A stretch of DNA of 13,861 nt, from contig JAAYGP010000187.1 of the NCBI GenBank assembly GCA_012727625.1, forward strand, positions 1 through 13,861, given 5' to 3'. The DNA is from Clostridiaceae bacterium. Its GTDB lineage: Bacteria > Bacillota > Clostridia > DSM-8532. The position numbers and the translations under genes were made by a program. Of the stretch, positions 1-6,864 are shown piece by piece (position 1 is the stretch's first letter; the number at the start of each line of letters is the position of its first letter). The notes beneath the pieces are model-generated. The model made no database searches and had not been told where the DNA came from. It was given only the letters and a program-made list of their open reading frames with translations.

Positions 1-14
1 ATATATATATATAT
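1..14. repeat. AT dinucleotide run inside the synthetase coding sequence
   Basis: The first 14 bases are seven AT units. In the synthetase frame they encode alternating Ile-Tyr just after the carrier domain's active-site helix, where families usually have a short Asp-Ile/Leu-Phe/Tyr segment. The run touches the window edge, so its full length and its effect on the frame are unknown. Confidence 0.6.
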
Positions 15-3000
15 CCTGTATTTTTAAATTCCAGTTATACTCCAGCAGCTTCACCTGAAGCCTTATCGCTGCCAGGGAATCCCCGCCAAGATCAAAGAAA
101 CTGTTGTCGATTCCGATTTTTTGAAGATTCAATATTTCTTTCCACAATTCTACCAGCTTTTCCTGGACACTGTTTTCCGGAGCAACGTAATTTCTGGCAG
201 CTTCTTTTTCAAAATCAATTTCCGGCAGGCTTTTTACATCCACTTTCCCGCTTAGTGTAGTAGGAATAAACTCCACTCTTGTATAAACTGTGGGTATCAT
301 GTATTCAGGGAGATGCCTGGACAACTGTCCCGTGATTTCACGTGAGAGTATTTCATTATCAGCAACATAATATGCGCATAATAATTTGTTTTTATTTTTA
401 TTTTCACGTACAACCACAACAGCCTTTTGAATATCACCAATTTTTAACAGCTGTTTTTCAATTTCAGTCAGTTCGATCCGCAAACCATTTATTTTAACCT
501 GGTTGTCAACTCTACCCAGAAACTCAATTTCCCCTCTTGGATACCATCTTCCCATATCTCCTGAATAATACATTTTTTCTCCCGGCATAAAAGGATTTGA
601 CACAAATTTTGCATTTGTTTCCTGCGGCATGTTAATATAGCCTCTTCCGACCCCATCACCGCCAATGTAAATATATCCCGGCACTCCAATGGGTACAGGG
701 TTCATATGCTTGTCCAGAATATATATACTGGTGTTATTAATAGGTTTTCCTATATTTATTTTATTTGCTTCTGTAAGGTCCTTAAAAGTTACACCAATTG
801 TTGTTTCGGTGGGTCCGTATCCGTTGAAAATTTTTGCTTTGGTGAGCCTTTTCAGGGATTCCAACAATTTATATGAGAATACTTCACCGCCTATAATAAT
901 CTTTTTCAGCTTATCCAGGCATGCAATATGTGTTTTATCATCAATAAGAGATTGTATACGAGTAGGGGTTCCATGCAATATCTCAATATTATTTTGAGAT
1001 ATTAATCTGAGAATACATGTTGGTGACATTTTCTGCTCTTTGTTTGCGATAATGATTTTTAGCCCGGAAAGCAAAGATGGGATTATTTCAAATATAAAAA
1101 TGTCAAATGAAATTGTCGACATTGACAATACTGAACTACCTGAAGTAAAATCCATCATTTCCCTGACTCCAAATACGAAATTCACAATATTTCTGTGTTC
1201 AATCATTGCTCCCTTGGGCTTTCCGGTTGAGCCGGAAGTATAAATAGCATACGCAAGGTCTGTCGGTTTGTTTATATGTACCGGATTTTGGACACATTTA
1301 TAATTTTCCTTTAAATTATCAATTTCCAATATCTCAAATGCCGCATCCAACTTGTTGGCCAGAGGAGACTGCGTCAGTACTATTTTTATGTTGCTGTCCT
1401 CAAGCATAAGCCTGATGCGTTCATCCGGATAATCGGGATCAACAGGGAGGAACGCGCAACCTGCTTTTAATATTCCCATCATTCCAACAACAACGTCAAA
1501 TGATTGTTCCATCATTAATGCTATTATTTCATCCGGTTGTACCCCTTTATCCCTTAGTACATACGCGAGCTGGTTTGCTTTTTGATTAAGCTCTCCGTAT
1601 GTCATGGTTTTATCCTCAAACACCAGGGCGACACTGTCCGGGTTTCTTTCAACCTGTTCTTCAAACAGCTGCTGCAATGTTTTATCTTTCGGATAGTCTG
1701 CCCTGGTGTTGTTAAATTCATATAACAACTTGTATTTTTCGCTTTCGGGCAGCATTTCAATCTTATTGATATTCCTTTCAGGATTATCAATAGCATGCCA
1801 TAACAGGCTTAAGAGATGATTGTGCAAAGAGTTTATCTCCTTAACGGAATACAGGTTTTCATGATAATCATAATCAATGATTAACCGCCCGTCATCATCC
1901 CTGTCATTTATATGTATTGTCAGGGAATTTACCTGATGGTGGTTAAAATGCCACCGGGTTGAGTATTGATTATCCGTTATACTTTTTTCCATTTTTGAAA
2001 TCTGGTAGGATAGTATAATATCATATAAATTTTCCGAATAATTATATTTGGAACGTATATTTTTCAAAATCAAGTCATATGGGTATTTTTGGTGTCTCAA
2101 CAATGACATGCTTTCTGTTGATACATATCTTGAAAATGTTTTAAAATTGGTTCCTGAATCAATAGTTAGCCTTAAAGGCAGTGTGTTTATAAACATGCCC
2201 GTAATATTTTTTTCTCTTCTGTTTGAACGGTTTAATATTGGTGTTCCTATAACAATGTCTTCCTTTTCCGTAACCCTGTTGATATACATGGCTAATGCAG
2301 CCAAAAACAGAGGATATGGGGAAGTATTGTTTTCTTTACAGTATTCACGCAGTTTATTTGTGAACTTAATCGGAGCAACCATGGTTATGCGTTTTGATTT
2401 TGTACACTTTTCACTGGTGGTTGAAATCTTTAAAACCGTTGCTTCGGGAAGCGGATCAAATTTATTCAACCAGTATTGCTGATCTTTTAAAAATCTCTGA
2501 GAGTTTTTGTATTCTGTTTCGCTGTTAATATATTCAATATATGAAGGGTATTTTTCCCGCGGGATTTCTTCTTTCCTCTTAAGAGCCGTATAAAAGGTAA
2601 GGACTTCATTTACCAGCAAACTCATGGTCCAGGCATCCGAAATTATGTGGTGGGTTTTTGCGTAAAAAGCGGATTCCTCATTGCTCATTTTTATTATGGC
2701 GAAATAACAAAGGTCAGAATCATATAAATTAAAAGGAATGGATGTTTGCTCTTCATTCCATTTAAACATTTGTGTTTCCGGATTTTCATATCCGCTGAAA
2801 TCAAAAAAGTCTATCTTCCTGTATTGGTAAGTATTTATGTACTGCATTTCCTCTCCGTTTGTTTTTGTAATCCTGATACGGAAAGAATCATTTTTTTCAA
2901 TAAGGAGATTTATTGCTTTCTCAAACAGGTCCAAATCGACAATTCCCTTTATTCGTGCAGTTCCTGCGACATTAGAGATGCTTGTTCCGGGAAACATTTT

Positions 3001-3060
3001 CTCCATATACCATATTGACTTTTGCGGATGTGTTAAAGGAAAATATTCATAATTATTCAA
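1..3060 (-). CDS. Non-ribosomal peptide synthetase, C-A-PCP module (3' end outside window)
   Basis: I read 1020 uninterrupted codons on the minus strand; the gene continues past base 1. It should activate one amino acid as an adenylate, load it on a carrier and condense it with an upstream acyl or peptidyl group. The condensation domain covers residues about 5-440, with HHIISDAW at 137-144 and later GMFINTLPLR and RHQKYPYD motifs. The adenylation domain covers about 465-940: TYGEL near 488, TSGSTGKPKG near 606, FDIFIFE with Asp653, NGYGPTE at 746-752, SGD, GRVDNQVKING and the catalytic Lys939 in LSGKVD. A carrier domain follows, with FFDLGGDSL and phosphopantetheine Ser995. The start is TTG at 3060-3058, behind GAGGTGA at 3072-3066. 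That places the start directly before the condensation domain, so the protein takes its donor from another protein or starts with an acyl group. Substrate and product cannot be named. No biosynthetic neighbour is visible on the right side. Confidence 0.95.
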   Translation of the reverse strand, partial: MNNYEYFPLTHPQKSIWYMEKMFPGTSISNVAGTARIKGIVDLDLFEKAINLLIEKNDSFRIRITKTNGEEMQYINTYQYRKIDFFDFSGYENPETQMFKWNEEQTSIPFNLYDSDLCYFAIIKMSNEESAFYAKTHHIISDAWTMSLLVNEVLTFYTALKRKEEIPREKYPSYIEYINSETEYKNSQRFLKDQQYWLNKFDPLPEATVLKISTTSEKCTKSKRITMVAPIKFTNKLREYCKENNTSPYPLFLAALAMYINRVTEKEDIVIGTPILNRSNRREKNITGMFINTLPLRLTIDSGTNFKTFSRYVSTESMSLLRHQKYPYDLILKNIRSKYNYSENLYDIILSYQISKMEKSITDNQYSTRWHFNHHQVNSLTIHINDRDDDGRLIIDYDYHENLYSVKEINSLHNHLLSLLWHAIDNPERNINKIEMLPESEKYKLLYEFNNTRADYPKDKTLQQLFEEQVERNPDSVALVFEDKTMTYGELNQKANQLAYVLRDKGVQPDEIIALMMEQSFDVVVGMMGILKAGCAFLPVDPDYPDERIRLMLEDSNIKIVLTQSPLANKLDAAFEILEIDNLKENYKCVQNPVHINKPTDLAYAIYTSGSTGKPKGAMIEHRNIVNFVFGVREMMDFTSGSSVLSMSTISFDIFIFEIIPSLLSGLKIIIANKEQKMSPTCILRLISQNNIEILHGTPTRIQSLIDDKTHIACLDKLKKIIIGGEVFSYKLLESLKRLTKAKIFNGYGPTETTIGVTFKDLTEANKINIGKPINNTSIYILDKHMNPVPIGVPGYIYIGGDGVGRGYINMPQETNAKFVSNPFMPGEKMYYSGDMGRWYPRGEIEFLGRVDNQVKINGLRIELTEIEKQLLKIGDIQKAVVVVRENKNKNKLLCAYYVADNEILSREITGQLSRHLPEYMIPTVYTRVEFIPTTLSGKVDVKSLPEIDFEKEAARNYVAPENSVQEKLVELWKEILNLQKIGIDNSFFDLGGDSLAAIRLQVKLLEYNWNLKIQDIYIY

Positions 3061-3065
3061 AGCAG

Positions 3066-3072
3066 TCACCTC
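3066..3072 (-). promoter_or_regulatory. Ribosome binding site that fixes the TTG start of the synthetase
   Basis: GAGGTGA on the minus strand sits five bases before the TTG. No ATG or GTG with comparable spacing occurs before the first conserved condensation-domain residues, so TTG is the best start. Confidence 0.75.
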
Positions 3073-3106
3073 AATATGAATACCTTTTTTGTTTTTACTT
3101 TATTGG

Positions 3107-3115
3107 ATTATAACA
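3107..3115 (-). promoter_or_regulatory. Extended -10 promoter for the synthetase gene
   Basis: On the minus strand the sequence reads TGTTATAAT, a full extended -10 box, about 47 bases before the TTG start. The -35 region is a poor T-run, which extended -10 promoters tolerate. A second TATAAT on the same strand lies at 3163-3158, also without a good -35. Confidence 0.5.
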
Positions 3116-3257
3116 TTCATTATTTTAAAAAAAAATAATCTAATGAAATTTAAATATATTATACCTTAAATTAGGTAAATTTACTATACATAAAAATTTT
3201 AATTAGAGATATTTGAACATTGGGTGAAATTACCACAAAGCTGCGCTATTTAATGAT

Positions 3258-3285
3258 TTGACTTGATTTTTAAATAAATTACATT
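3258..3285 (+). promoter_or_regulatory. Possible rightward promoter upstream of the HD-GYP gene
   Basis: TTGACT at 3258-3263 is followed, after 16 bases, by TACATT at 3280-3285. The -35 is good and the -10 is weak (4 of 6). If used, it gives a leader of about 270 bases and starts transcription at the palindrome just downstream. Confidence 0.3.
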
Positions 3286-3291
3286 TGAAAG

Positions 3292-3305
3292 TGCACAAAT
3301 GTGCA
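3292..3305. promoter_or_regulatory. Palindromic operator candidate
   Basis: TGCACA and TGTGCA form a perfect 6-base inverted repeat around a 2-base centre. It lies where the transcription start of the putative promoter at 3258-3285 would be, which suits a repressor site. The regulator is unknown. Confidence 0.35.
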
Positions 3306-3565
3306 TTATAGGCAGAATATTATAAATTTATCGGCAGTATTGCTTGAAATTGTTAACATTCTGTTCGAGATTATAATTGAAAACGTATGTTTTTTCTGTA
3401 TTATAATTATTCTTGCAGGACACAGGGATAATAATATATACTATGTACAAAGAGATTACATAATAATACCTGAAATCGCACTGTTAAACTGCTATGGAAT
3501 TAACCTCGGTACGATTCGTTGGTTTATAGAAAAAATGTATATAATCTTAGGGGGCATTATTTCAT

Positions 3566-5083
3566 ATGAGGAAAAAGCGAAATATAGTATCGCAGGATAT
3601 CAGAATTTTGATTGTGGATGATGAACAGGGGATTATTGATTCACTTTCCATTTTGCTGAGAAGAAGTGGATATTATTATGAAGGAGTAACCAATCCTCTT
3701 GAAGCTATTGAGAAAATAAGAAATGAACATTTTGATATGATGATTCTGGATTTTTTAATGGTGCCCATACACGGTGATGAGGTTGTAAGAATTATACGTC
3801 AGTTCAATACAGACCTGTATATTCTTTTACTTACAGGGCATAAGGATTTGGCTCCCCCTTTGGAAACAATAAAGGCACTTGATATACAGGGTTATTGTGA
3901 AAAGAGTGATCGTTTTGACCAATTACAGCTTCTGATAGAATCCGGTGTTAAATCCATAACAATGATGAATACAATAAAACAATTCCGCGACGGGCTTAAC
4001 AAAATACTTAAATCGGTACCCAGAATATATCAGTTGCAGCCGCTAGGAAGTATTCTTGAAGATATTCTGGTAGAGCTGCTCCCTTTGTTAAACAGCAAAA
4101 ATGCTTTTATCTTGGTTGACAATATAATTGATCAGCGGGAAACCAAAAAGAGTATTTTCCGGGGCATTGGGAAATTTAAGACTGATATTGCGGATTTCAT
4201 GCCTATGCTTGATTCCCAGCTTTTGGATGAAATAGGAAAGGCTAAAATAACCAGGCAGGTTAATATTGTGCATACAGGCATAATACTTCCACTGGTAAAT
4301 GAATATAACGAATGCATAGGCGTTATCTATGTTGAAAGTACAGAAAGCCCTGTTACCGATTTATCCGGAGGATATAAGCTGATACAAATATATGCTGCTC
4401 AGGCGGCATCATCTCTGACAAATGCATTTCTGCATTCACTTGTAAATATGAAAAACGAAGAATTGAGCCATACCTATGAACAATTGAGAATTCGCTATAT
4501 GGATACAATTGAAGCCTTAAGACAGGTGGTTGATACCAAGGATGAATATACCAGGGGTCATTCAGACCGGGTTTCATATTATTGTGTAAGAATTGCCAAG
4601 GCTATCGGTCTGTCCCGGGATGAGATTGAAACATTAAGGATCGCCGGGCTTTTCCACGATATAGGGAAAATGAGCATAACGGATGATATCCTGTTGAAAT
4701 GTGAGAAACTTGATCCCAAGGAATATGAAGAAATAAAGAAACATCCGATTAAAGGGGCCAGAATACTATCAGTTCTTTCCATGTTTAAAGATGTGGTTCC
4801 GGTAGTGAAATGCCACCATGAAAGACCTGATGGTAAAGGATATCCGGAAGGTCTTAAAGGCGACGAAATTCCTTTTCTGGCAAGAATCGTATCAGTCGCC
4901 GACGCGTTTGACGCAATGATGTCGGATCGCCATTATCGCTCCAGGCTTGATTTAAAATCAGCCATTAAACAATTAATAAATGGTACCGGAACACAATTCG
5001 ATCCGGATGTTGTCAAATATTTTGTCGAAATGCTTAAAAATTATTCAAGCATAGAAAAGGAATTGGCTGTGACCTACAATTAA
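3566..5083 (+). CDS. Response regulator with HD-GYP domain, predicted cyclic di-GMP phosphodiesterase
   Basis: A 505-residue cytoplasmic protein with no membrane segment. The receiver domain spans residues about 12-125, with acidic pocket Asp18-Asp19, phosphoacceptor Asp62, Thr90 and Lys113. The usual Pro after the DxxM motif is Val66 here, with a Pro one position later. Residues about 150-300 look like a GAF-type sensor. A likely helical linker leads into the HD-GYP domain at about 315-490, with His332 in RGHSDR, His364-Asp365 in FHDIGK, His417-His418 and GYP at 425-427. All usual metal-binding motifs are present, so it should be active, hydrolysing cyclic di-GMP or a related dinucleotide under control of phosphorylation. 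No partner kinase is next to it. The start is ATG at 3566 behind AGGGGG at 3549-3554. It is transcribed away from the peptide synthetase and followed by the gcv operon, so a shared role with either is not shown. Confidence 0.92.
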   Translation: MRKKRNIVSQDIRILIVDDEQGIIDSLSILLRRSGYYYEGVTNPLEAIEKIRNEHFDMMILDFLMVPIHGDEVVRIIRQFNTDLYILLLTGHKDLAPPLETIKALDIQGYCEKSDRFDQLQLLIESGVKSITMMNTIKQFRDGLNKILKSVPRIYQLQPLGSILEDILVELLPLLNSKNAFILVDNIIDQRETKKSIFRGIGKFKTDIADFMPMLDSQLLDEIGKAKITRQVNIVHTGIILPLVNEYNECIGVIYVESTESPVTDLSGGYKLIQIYAAQAASSLTNAFLHSLVNMKNEELSHTYEQLRIRYMDTIEALRQVVDTKDEYTRGHSDRVSYYCVRIAKAIGLSRDEIETLRIAGLFHDIGKMSITDDILLKCEKLDPKEYEEIKKHPIKGARILSVLSMFKDVVPVVKCHHERPDGKGYPEGLKGDEIPFLARIVSVADAFDAMMSDRHYRSRLDLKSAIKQLINGTGTQFDPDVVKYFVEMLKNYSSIEKELAVTYN

Positions 5084-5104
5084 TTTGGCTGAATTGGTTT
5101 TTTT
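5077..5104 (+). terminator. Weak terminator at the end of the HD-GYP gene
   Basis: CAATT at 5077-5081 can pair with AATTG at 5092-5096 across a 10-base loop, followed by a run of seven T at 5098-5104. The stem is short and AT-rich and begins inside the last codons, so termination may be leaky. Confidence 0.35.
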
Positions 5105-5119
5105 CTTAAGTTTATGCAG

Positions 5120-5125
5120 TATAAT
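5120..5125 (+). promoter_or_regulatory. gcvT: -10 box of the likely gcv operon promoter
   Basis: A perfect TATAAT, about 225 bases before gcvT. The -35 is poor: TTGGTT at 5094-5099 is 20 bases away. A start near 5132 would transcribe the whole structured leader up to the terminator at 5266-5300. Confidence 0.4.
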
Positions 5126-5240
5126 ATTATCATAAGCAACTGGAATAAAAAACATGTTTTAAAGCAGGAATTTTTATAATCCTGTTATGCCAATGGTTAC
5201 AGAAGCTATTTCAGCCGTGTTTTTAAGATTTTGATTTCAT

Positions 5241-5269
5241 GCAGGTCTCTCAGGTCAGCAGACAGAGGA
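5241..5269 (+). promoter_or_regulatory. Sequence like the 3' end of a glycine riboswitch; aptamer core not found
   Basis: CTCTCAGGTCA followed shortly by GACAGAG closely resembles the conserved 3' tail of glycine aptamers (CTCTCAGGTAAAAGGACAGAG type). It lies directly upstream of a terminator and of gcvT, the classic position for this riboswitch. However, between 5100 and 5240 I cannot find the conserved GCCGAAGG-type core or a GAGAG strand to pair with CTCTC. That stretch does form two other hairpins: CAGGA/TCCTG around 5164-5183, and GGTT/AGCC with GAA/TTC around 5194-5216. It could be a degenerate or very divergent aptamer, or another kind of leader. Confidence 0.35.
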
Positions 5270-5300
5270 GGATGGCAGCTTCTTTGCTATCTTCCTTTTT
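5266..5300 (+). terminator. Intrinsic terminator in the gcv leader (attenuator)
   Basis: The outer stem pairs 5266-5272 with 5293-5299 (seven pairs, two of them G-T). Shorter inner pairings follow, with single mismatches, around a 6-base loop at 5280-5285, and the right side runs into TTTTT at 5296-5300. It lies inside the leader, 50 bases before gcvT, so it should stop transcription before the operon unless an alternative fold forms. The GTCT/AGAC and CTCT/AGAG pairings just upstream overlap the stem and could be part of that switch. Confidence 0.55.
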
Positions 5301-5326
5301 ACATATTCGGAGGGGGCTGTGTTAAT

Positions 5327-5371
5327 ATGAAAAACGGGAGGTATTTCAGTGAAGAAAACACCTATATATGA
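5327..5371 (+). CDS. Possible 14-residue leader peptide overlapping the gcvT start
   Basis: An ATG at 5327 has a strong ribosome binding site, GGAGGGGG at 5309-5316. It reads 14 codons (MKNGRYFSEENTYI) to a TGA at 5369-5371, past the GTG start of gcvT in another frame. The codons contain the ribosome binding site of gcvT. The peptide has no recognisable function. Its translation could open the region or couple ribosomes to the weak GTG start. It may also be accidental. Confidence 0.3.
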   Translation: MKNGRYFSEENTYI

Positions 5372-6443
5372 AAAACATTGCGAACTGGGCGGCAAAATTA
5401 TCGACTTTGGCGGATGGGCTCTGCCTGTTCAATACAAGGGGATTATTGAGGAGCATAATCAGGTCAGGAAAGCCGCAGGTCTTTTTGATGTTTCCCACAT
5501 GGGTGAAATCATTGTAAAGGGGCAGGATGCTGAAACTATTATTCAAAGGCTGGTTACCAACAATATCATTGGAGCCGGGGAATATCGCATAATTTATTCG
5601 CCGATGTGCTACCCGGACGGCGGAGTTGTGGATGATCTGCTTATTTACAAATACTCTGAGAAGTATTATCTTTTGATTGTAAATGCAGGCAACACGGAAA
5701 AGGATTATAATTGGATCAGGGAAAATGCAAAAGGCCGGGCTGAAATAATAAATGTGTCAGACAGCTATGCCCAGCTCGCTTTGCAGGGACCCGGGGCTGA
5801 AGCTATTCTTCAGAAACTTACGGATACACCGTTGTCTGATATAGGTTTTTTCCGTTTCATGCCGGATGTATCGATAAGCGGTGTAAAGGCTATAGTATCA
5901 AGAACAGGATATACCGGGGAGGATGGTTTTGAAATATATATAAATTCAGAATCCGCCGTTTATCTGTGGGAGAGTATATTGGAGGCAGGCAGGGAAGACG
6001 GGCTGGTTCCGGTTGGGTTGGGAGCCAGGGATACATTACGGTTTGAAGCTGCTCTGCCACTTTACGGACATGAAATATCCCAGGATACATCACCTCTTGA
6101 AGCCGGACTTTCCAGGTTTGTTAAGCTTGATAAGGATGACTTTATCGGTAAGGAGGCTCTTGTAAGGCAGCAGGAACAGGGACTTAAGAGGGTTCTTACT
6201 GGTTTTGAAATGGTTGACAGGGGAATCCCGAGAAGCGGTTATGAAGTCCAGGTATATGGCAGAAAAGTTGGGTCTGTTACCTCGGGCAGTTTTTCACCGA
6301 CCCTTGGTAAGAATTTAGGAATGGCTCTTGTTGAATCAGGCATTGACAGTGAGGACGCTGAAATAGATATAATTATAAGAAACAGGGCTTTAAGGGCAAA
6401 GACGGTGAAACTGCCGTTCTATAAAAAAAAATATAAAAAATAA
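5349..6443 (+). CDS. gcvT: Aminomethyltransferase, glycine cleavage system T-protein
   Basis: A 364-residue protein, normal for the family. It takes the aminomethyl group from the lipoyl arm of the H-protein, releases ammonia and passes the carbon to tetrahydrofolate as 5,10-methylene-tetrahydrofolate. Family motifs are clear: GLFDVSHMGEI around residues 44-54, the folate-pocket Asp95-Asp96-Leu, YTGEDGFEIY, and GLGARDTLRFEAALPLYGHE in the middle, with a C-terminal beta domain. The start is GTG at 5349 with GGGAGG at 5336-5341, seven bases away; the protein then aligns from its first residues. It is the first gene of the gcv operon, with gcvH 35 bases downstream. The leader with terminator, and perhaps the overlapping leader peptide, should control it. 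GcvT order T-H-PA-PB is common in Clostridia. Confidence 0.97.
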   Translation: MKKTPIYEKHCELGGKIIDFGGWALPVQYKGIIEEHNQVRKAAGLFDVSHMGEIIVKGQDAETIIQRLVTNNIIGAGEYRIIYSPMCYPDGGVVDDLLIYKYSEKYYLLIVNAGNTEKDYNWIRENAKGRAEIINVSDSYAQLALQGPGAEAILQKLTDTPLSDIGFFRFMPDVSISGVKAIVSRTGYTGEDGFEIYINSESAVYLWESILEAGREDGLVPVGLGARDTLRFEAALPLYGHEISQDTSPLEAGLSRFVKLDKDDFIGKEALVRQQEQGLKRVLTGFEMVDRGIPRSGYEVQVYGRKVGSVTSGSFSPTLGKNLGMALVESGIDSEDAEIDIIIRNRALRAKTVKLPFYKKKYKK

Positions 6444-6478
6444 TTCCGCTTTGATAAGCGGTGAAACGGAGGGAAATT

Positions 6479-6862
6479 ATGAAAACAGTGGAAGGTTTGA
6501 AGTATTCAAAGGAGCATGAATGGGTTAAGGTTGACGGTAACAAGGCATATATAGGCATTACCGATCATGCGCAAAACTCCCTTGGTGAGATTGTATTTGT
6601 TGAATTGCCGGAAACAGGAGCTGAATTGAACTCGGGTGACGTACTGGGAGTGGTTGAATCCGTTAAGGCAGCTTCTGATGTGTATACTCCGGTTTCGGGT
6701 GTTGTGGCGGAAGTAAACGAAGAATTGGAGGAAAGTCCGGAAAAAATTAATGAAGCACCGTATGAAAGCTGGATTGCTGTTCTGGAGCTTAGCGATTTGT
6801 CCGAGCTTGACAAGCTTCTTGATGCCGGTGAGTATGAAAAATACTGCAAGGAGGAAGCGTAA
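6479..6862 (+). CDS. gcvH: Glycine cleavage system H-protein (lipoyl carrier)
   Basis: A 127-residue lipoyl carrier that shuttles the methylamine group from the P-protein to the T-protein and electrons to the L-protein. The lipoylation site is Lys63 in VESVKAAS. N-terminal KYSKEHEWVKV, the GITDHAQNSLGEIVFVELP segment and the C-terminal helix are typical, and the length is normal. I chose ATG at 6479 because GGAGGG at 6468-6473 lies five bases before it and the family begins here. A GTG at 6461 would add six residues and swallow the ribosome binding site. It sits 35 bases after gcvT and 2 bases before gcvPA, so it belongs to one transcript. No lipoate ligase or lipoyl synthase is in the window, so modification depends on genes elsewhere. 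Confidence 0.97.
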   Translation: MKTVEGLKYSKEHEWVKVDGNKAYIGITDHAQNSLGEIVFVELPETGAELNSGDVLGVVESVKAASDVYTPVSGVVAEVNEELEESPEKINEAPYESWIAVLELSDLSELDKLLDAGEYEKYCKEEA

Positions 6863-6864
6863 AT

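Larger units (their letters stand above)
3061..3565. other. Divergent intergenic region, very AT-rich
   Basis: These 505 bases separate the synthetase, read leftward, from the HD-GYP regulator, read rightward. They hold the synthetase ribosome binding site and promoter at the left end, a weak rightward promoter and palindrome around 3258-3305, and about 260 bases of AT-rich sequence before the regulator. A 106-codon open frame at 3301-3621 lacks a ribosome binding site, overlaps the regulator start in another frame and looks like chance. I looked for a cyclic di-GMP riboswitch and did not find its conserved core. Confidence 0.7.

Noticed and set aside
137..144. Gly-to-Ala change in the condensation motif (residues 137-144, HHIISDAW) as a sign of inactivity
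   Set aside because: These are residue positions. The catalytic second His and the Asp are intact, and Ala at this place is tolerated in condensation domains, so inactivation is not supported.
689..3052. Several plus-strand open frames of 67-144 codons within 689-3052
   Set aside because: They lie opposite the continuous synthetase reading frame, whose domain motifs are complete; they are antisense shadows.
3540..3545. TATAAT just before the HD-GYP gene as its promoter
   Set aside because: A start there would leave almost no leader before the ribosome binding site at 3549-3554, and no -35 lies at 16-18 bases.
3300..3565. Cyclic di-GMP riboswitch before the HD-GYP gene
   Set aside because: A CACAGGG-like fragment near 3421 was suggestive, but the GGACGCAAAGC-type core and the two paired helices are missing.
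3301..3621. 106-codon open frame upstream of and overlapping the HD-GYP gene
   Set aside because: No ribosome binding site, AT-driven composition rich in Ile and Tyr, no recognisable motif, and a 56-base overlap with a secure gene in another frame.
6461..6478. Longer GTG start for gcvH
   Set aside because: It would place the ribosome binding site GGAGGG inside the coding sequence and add residues outside the family's usual N-terminus.
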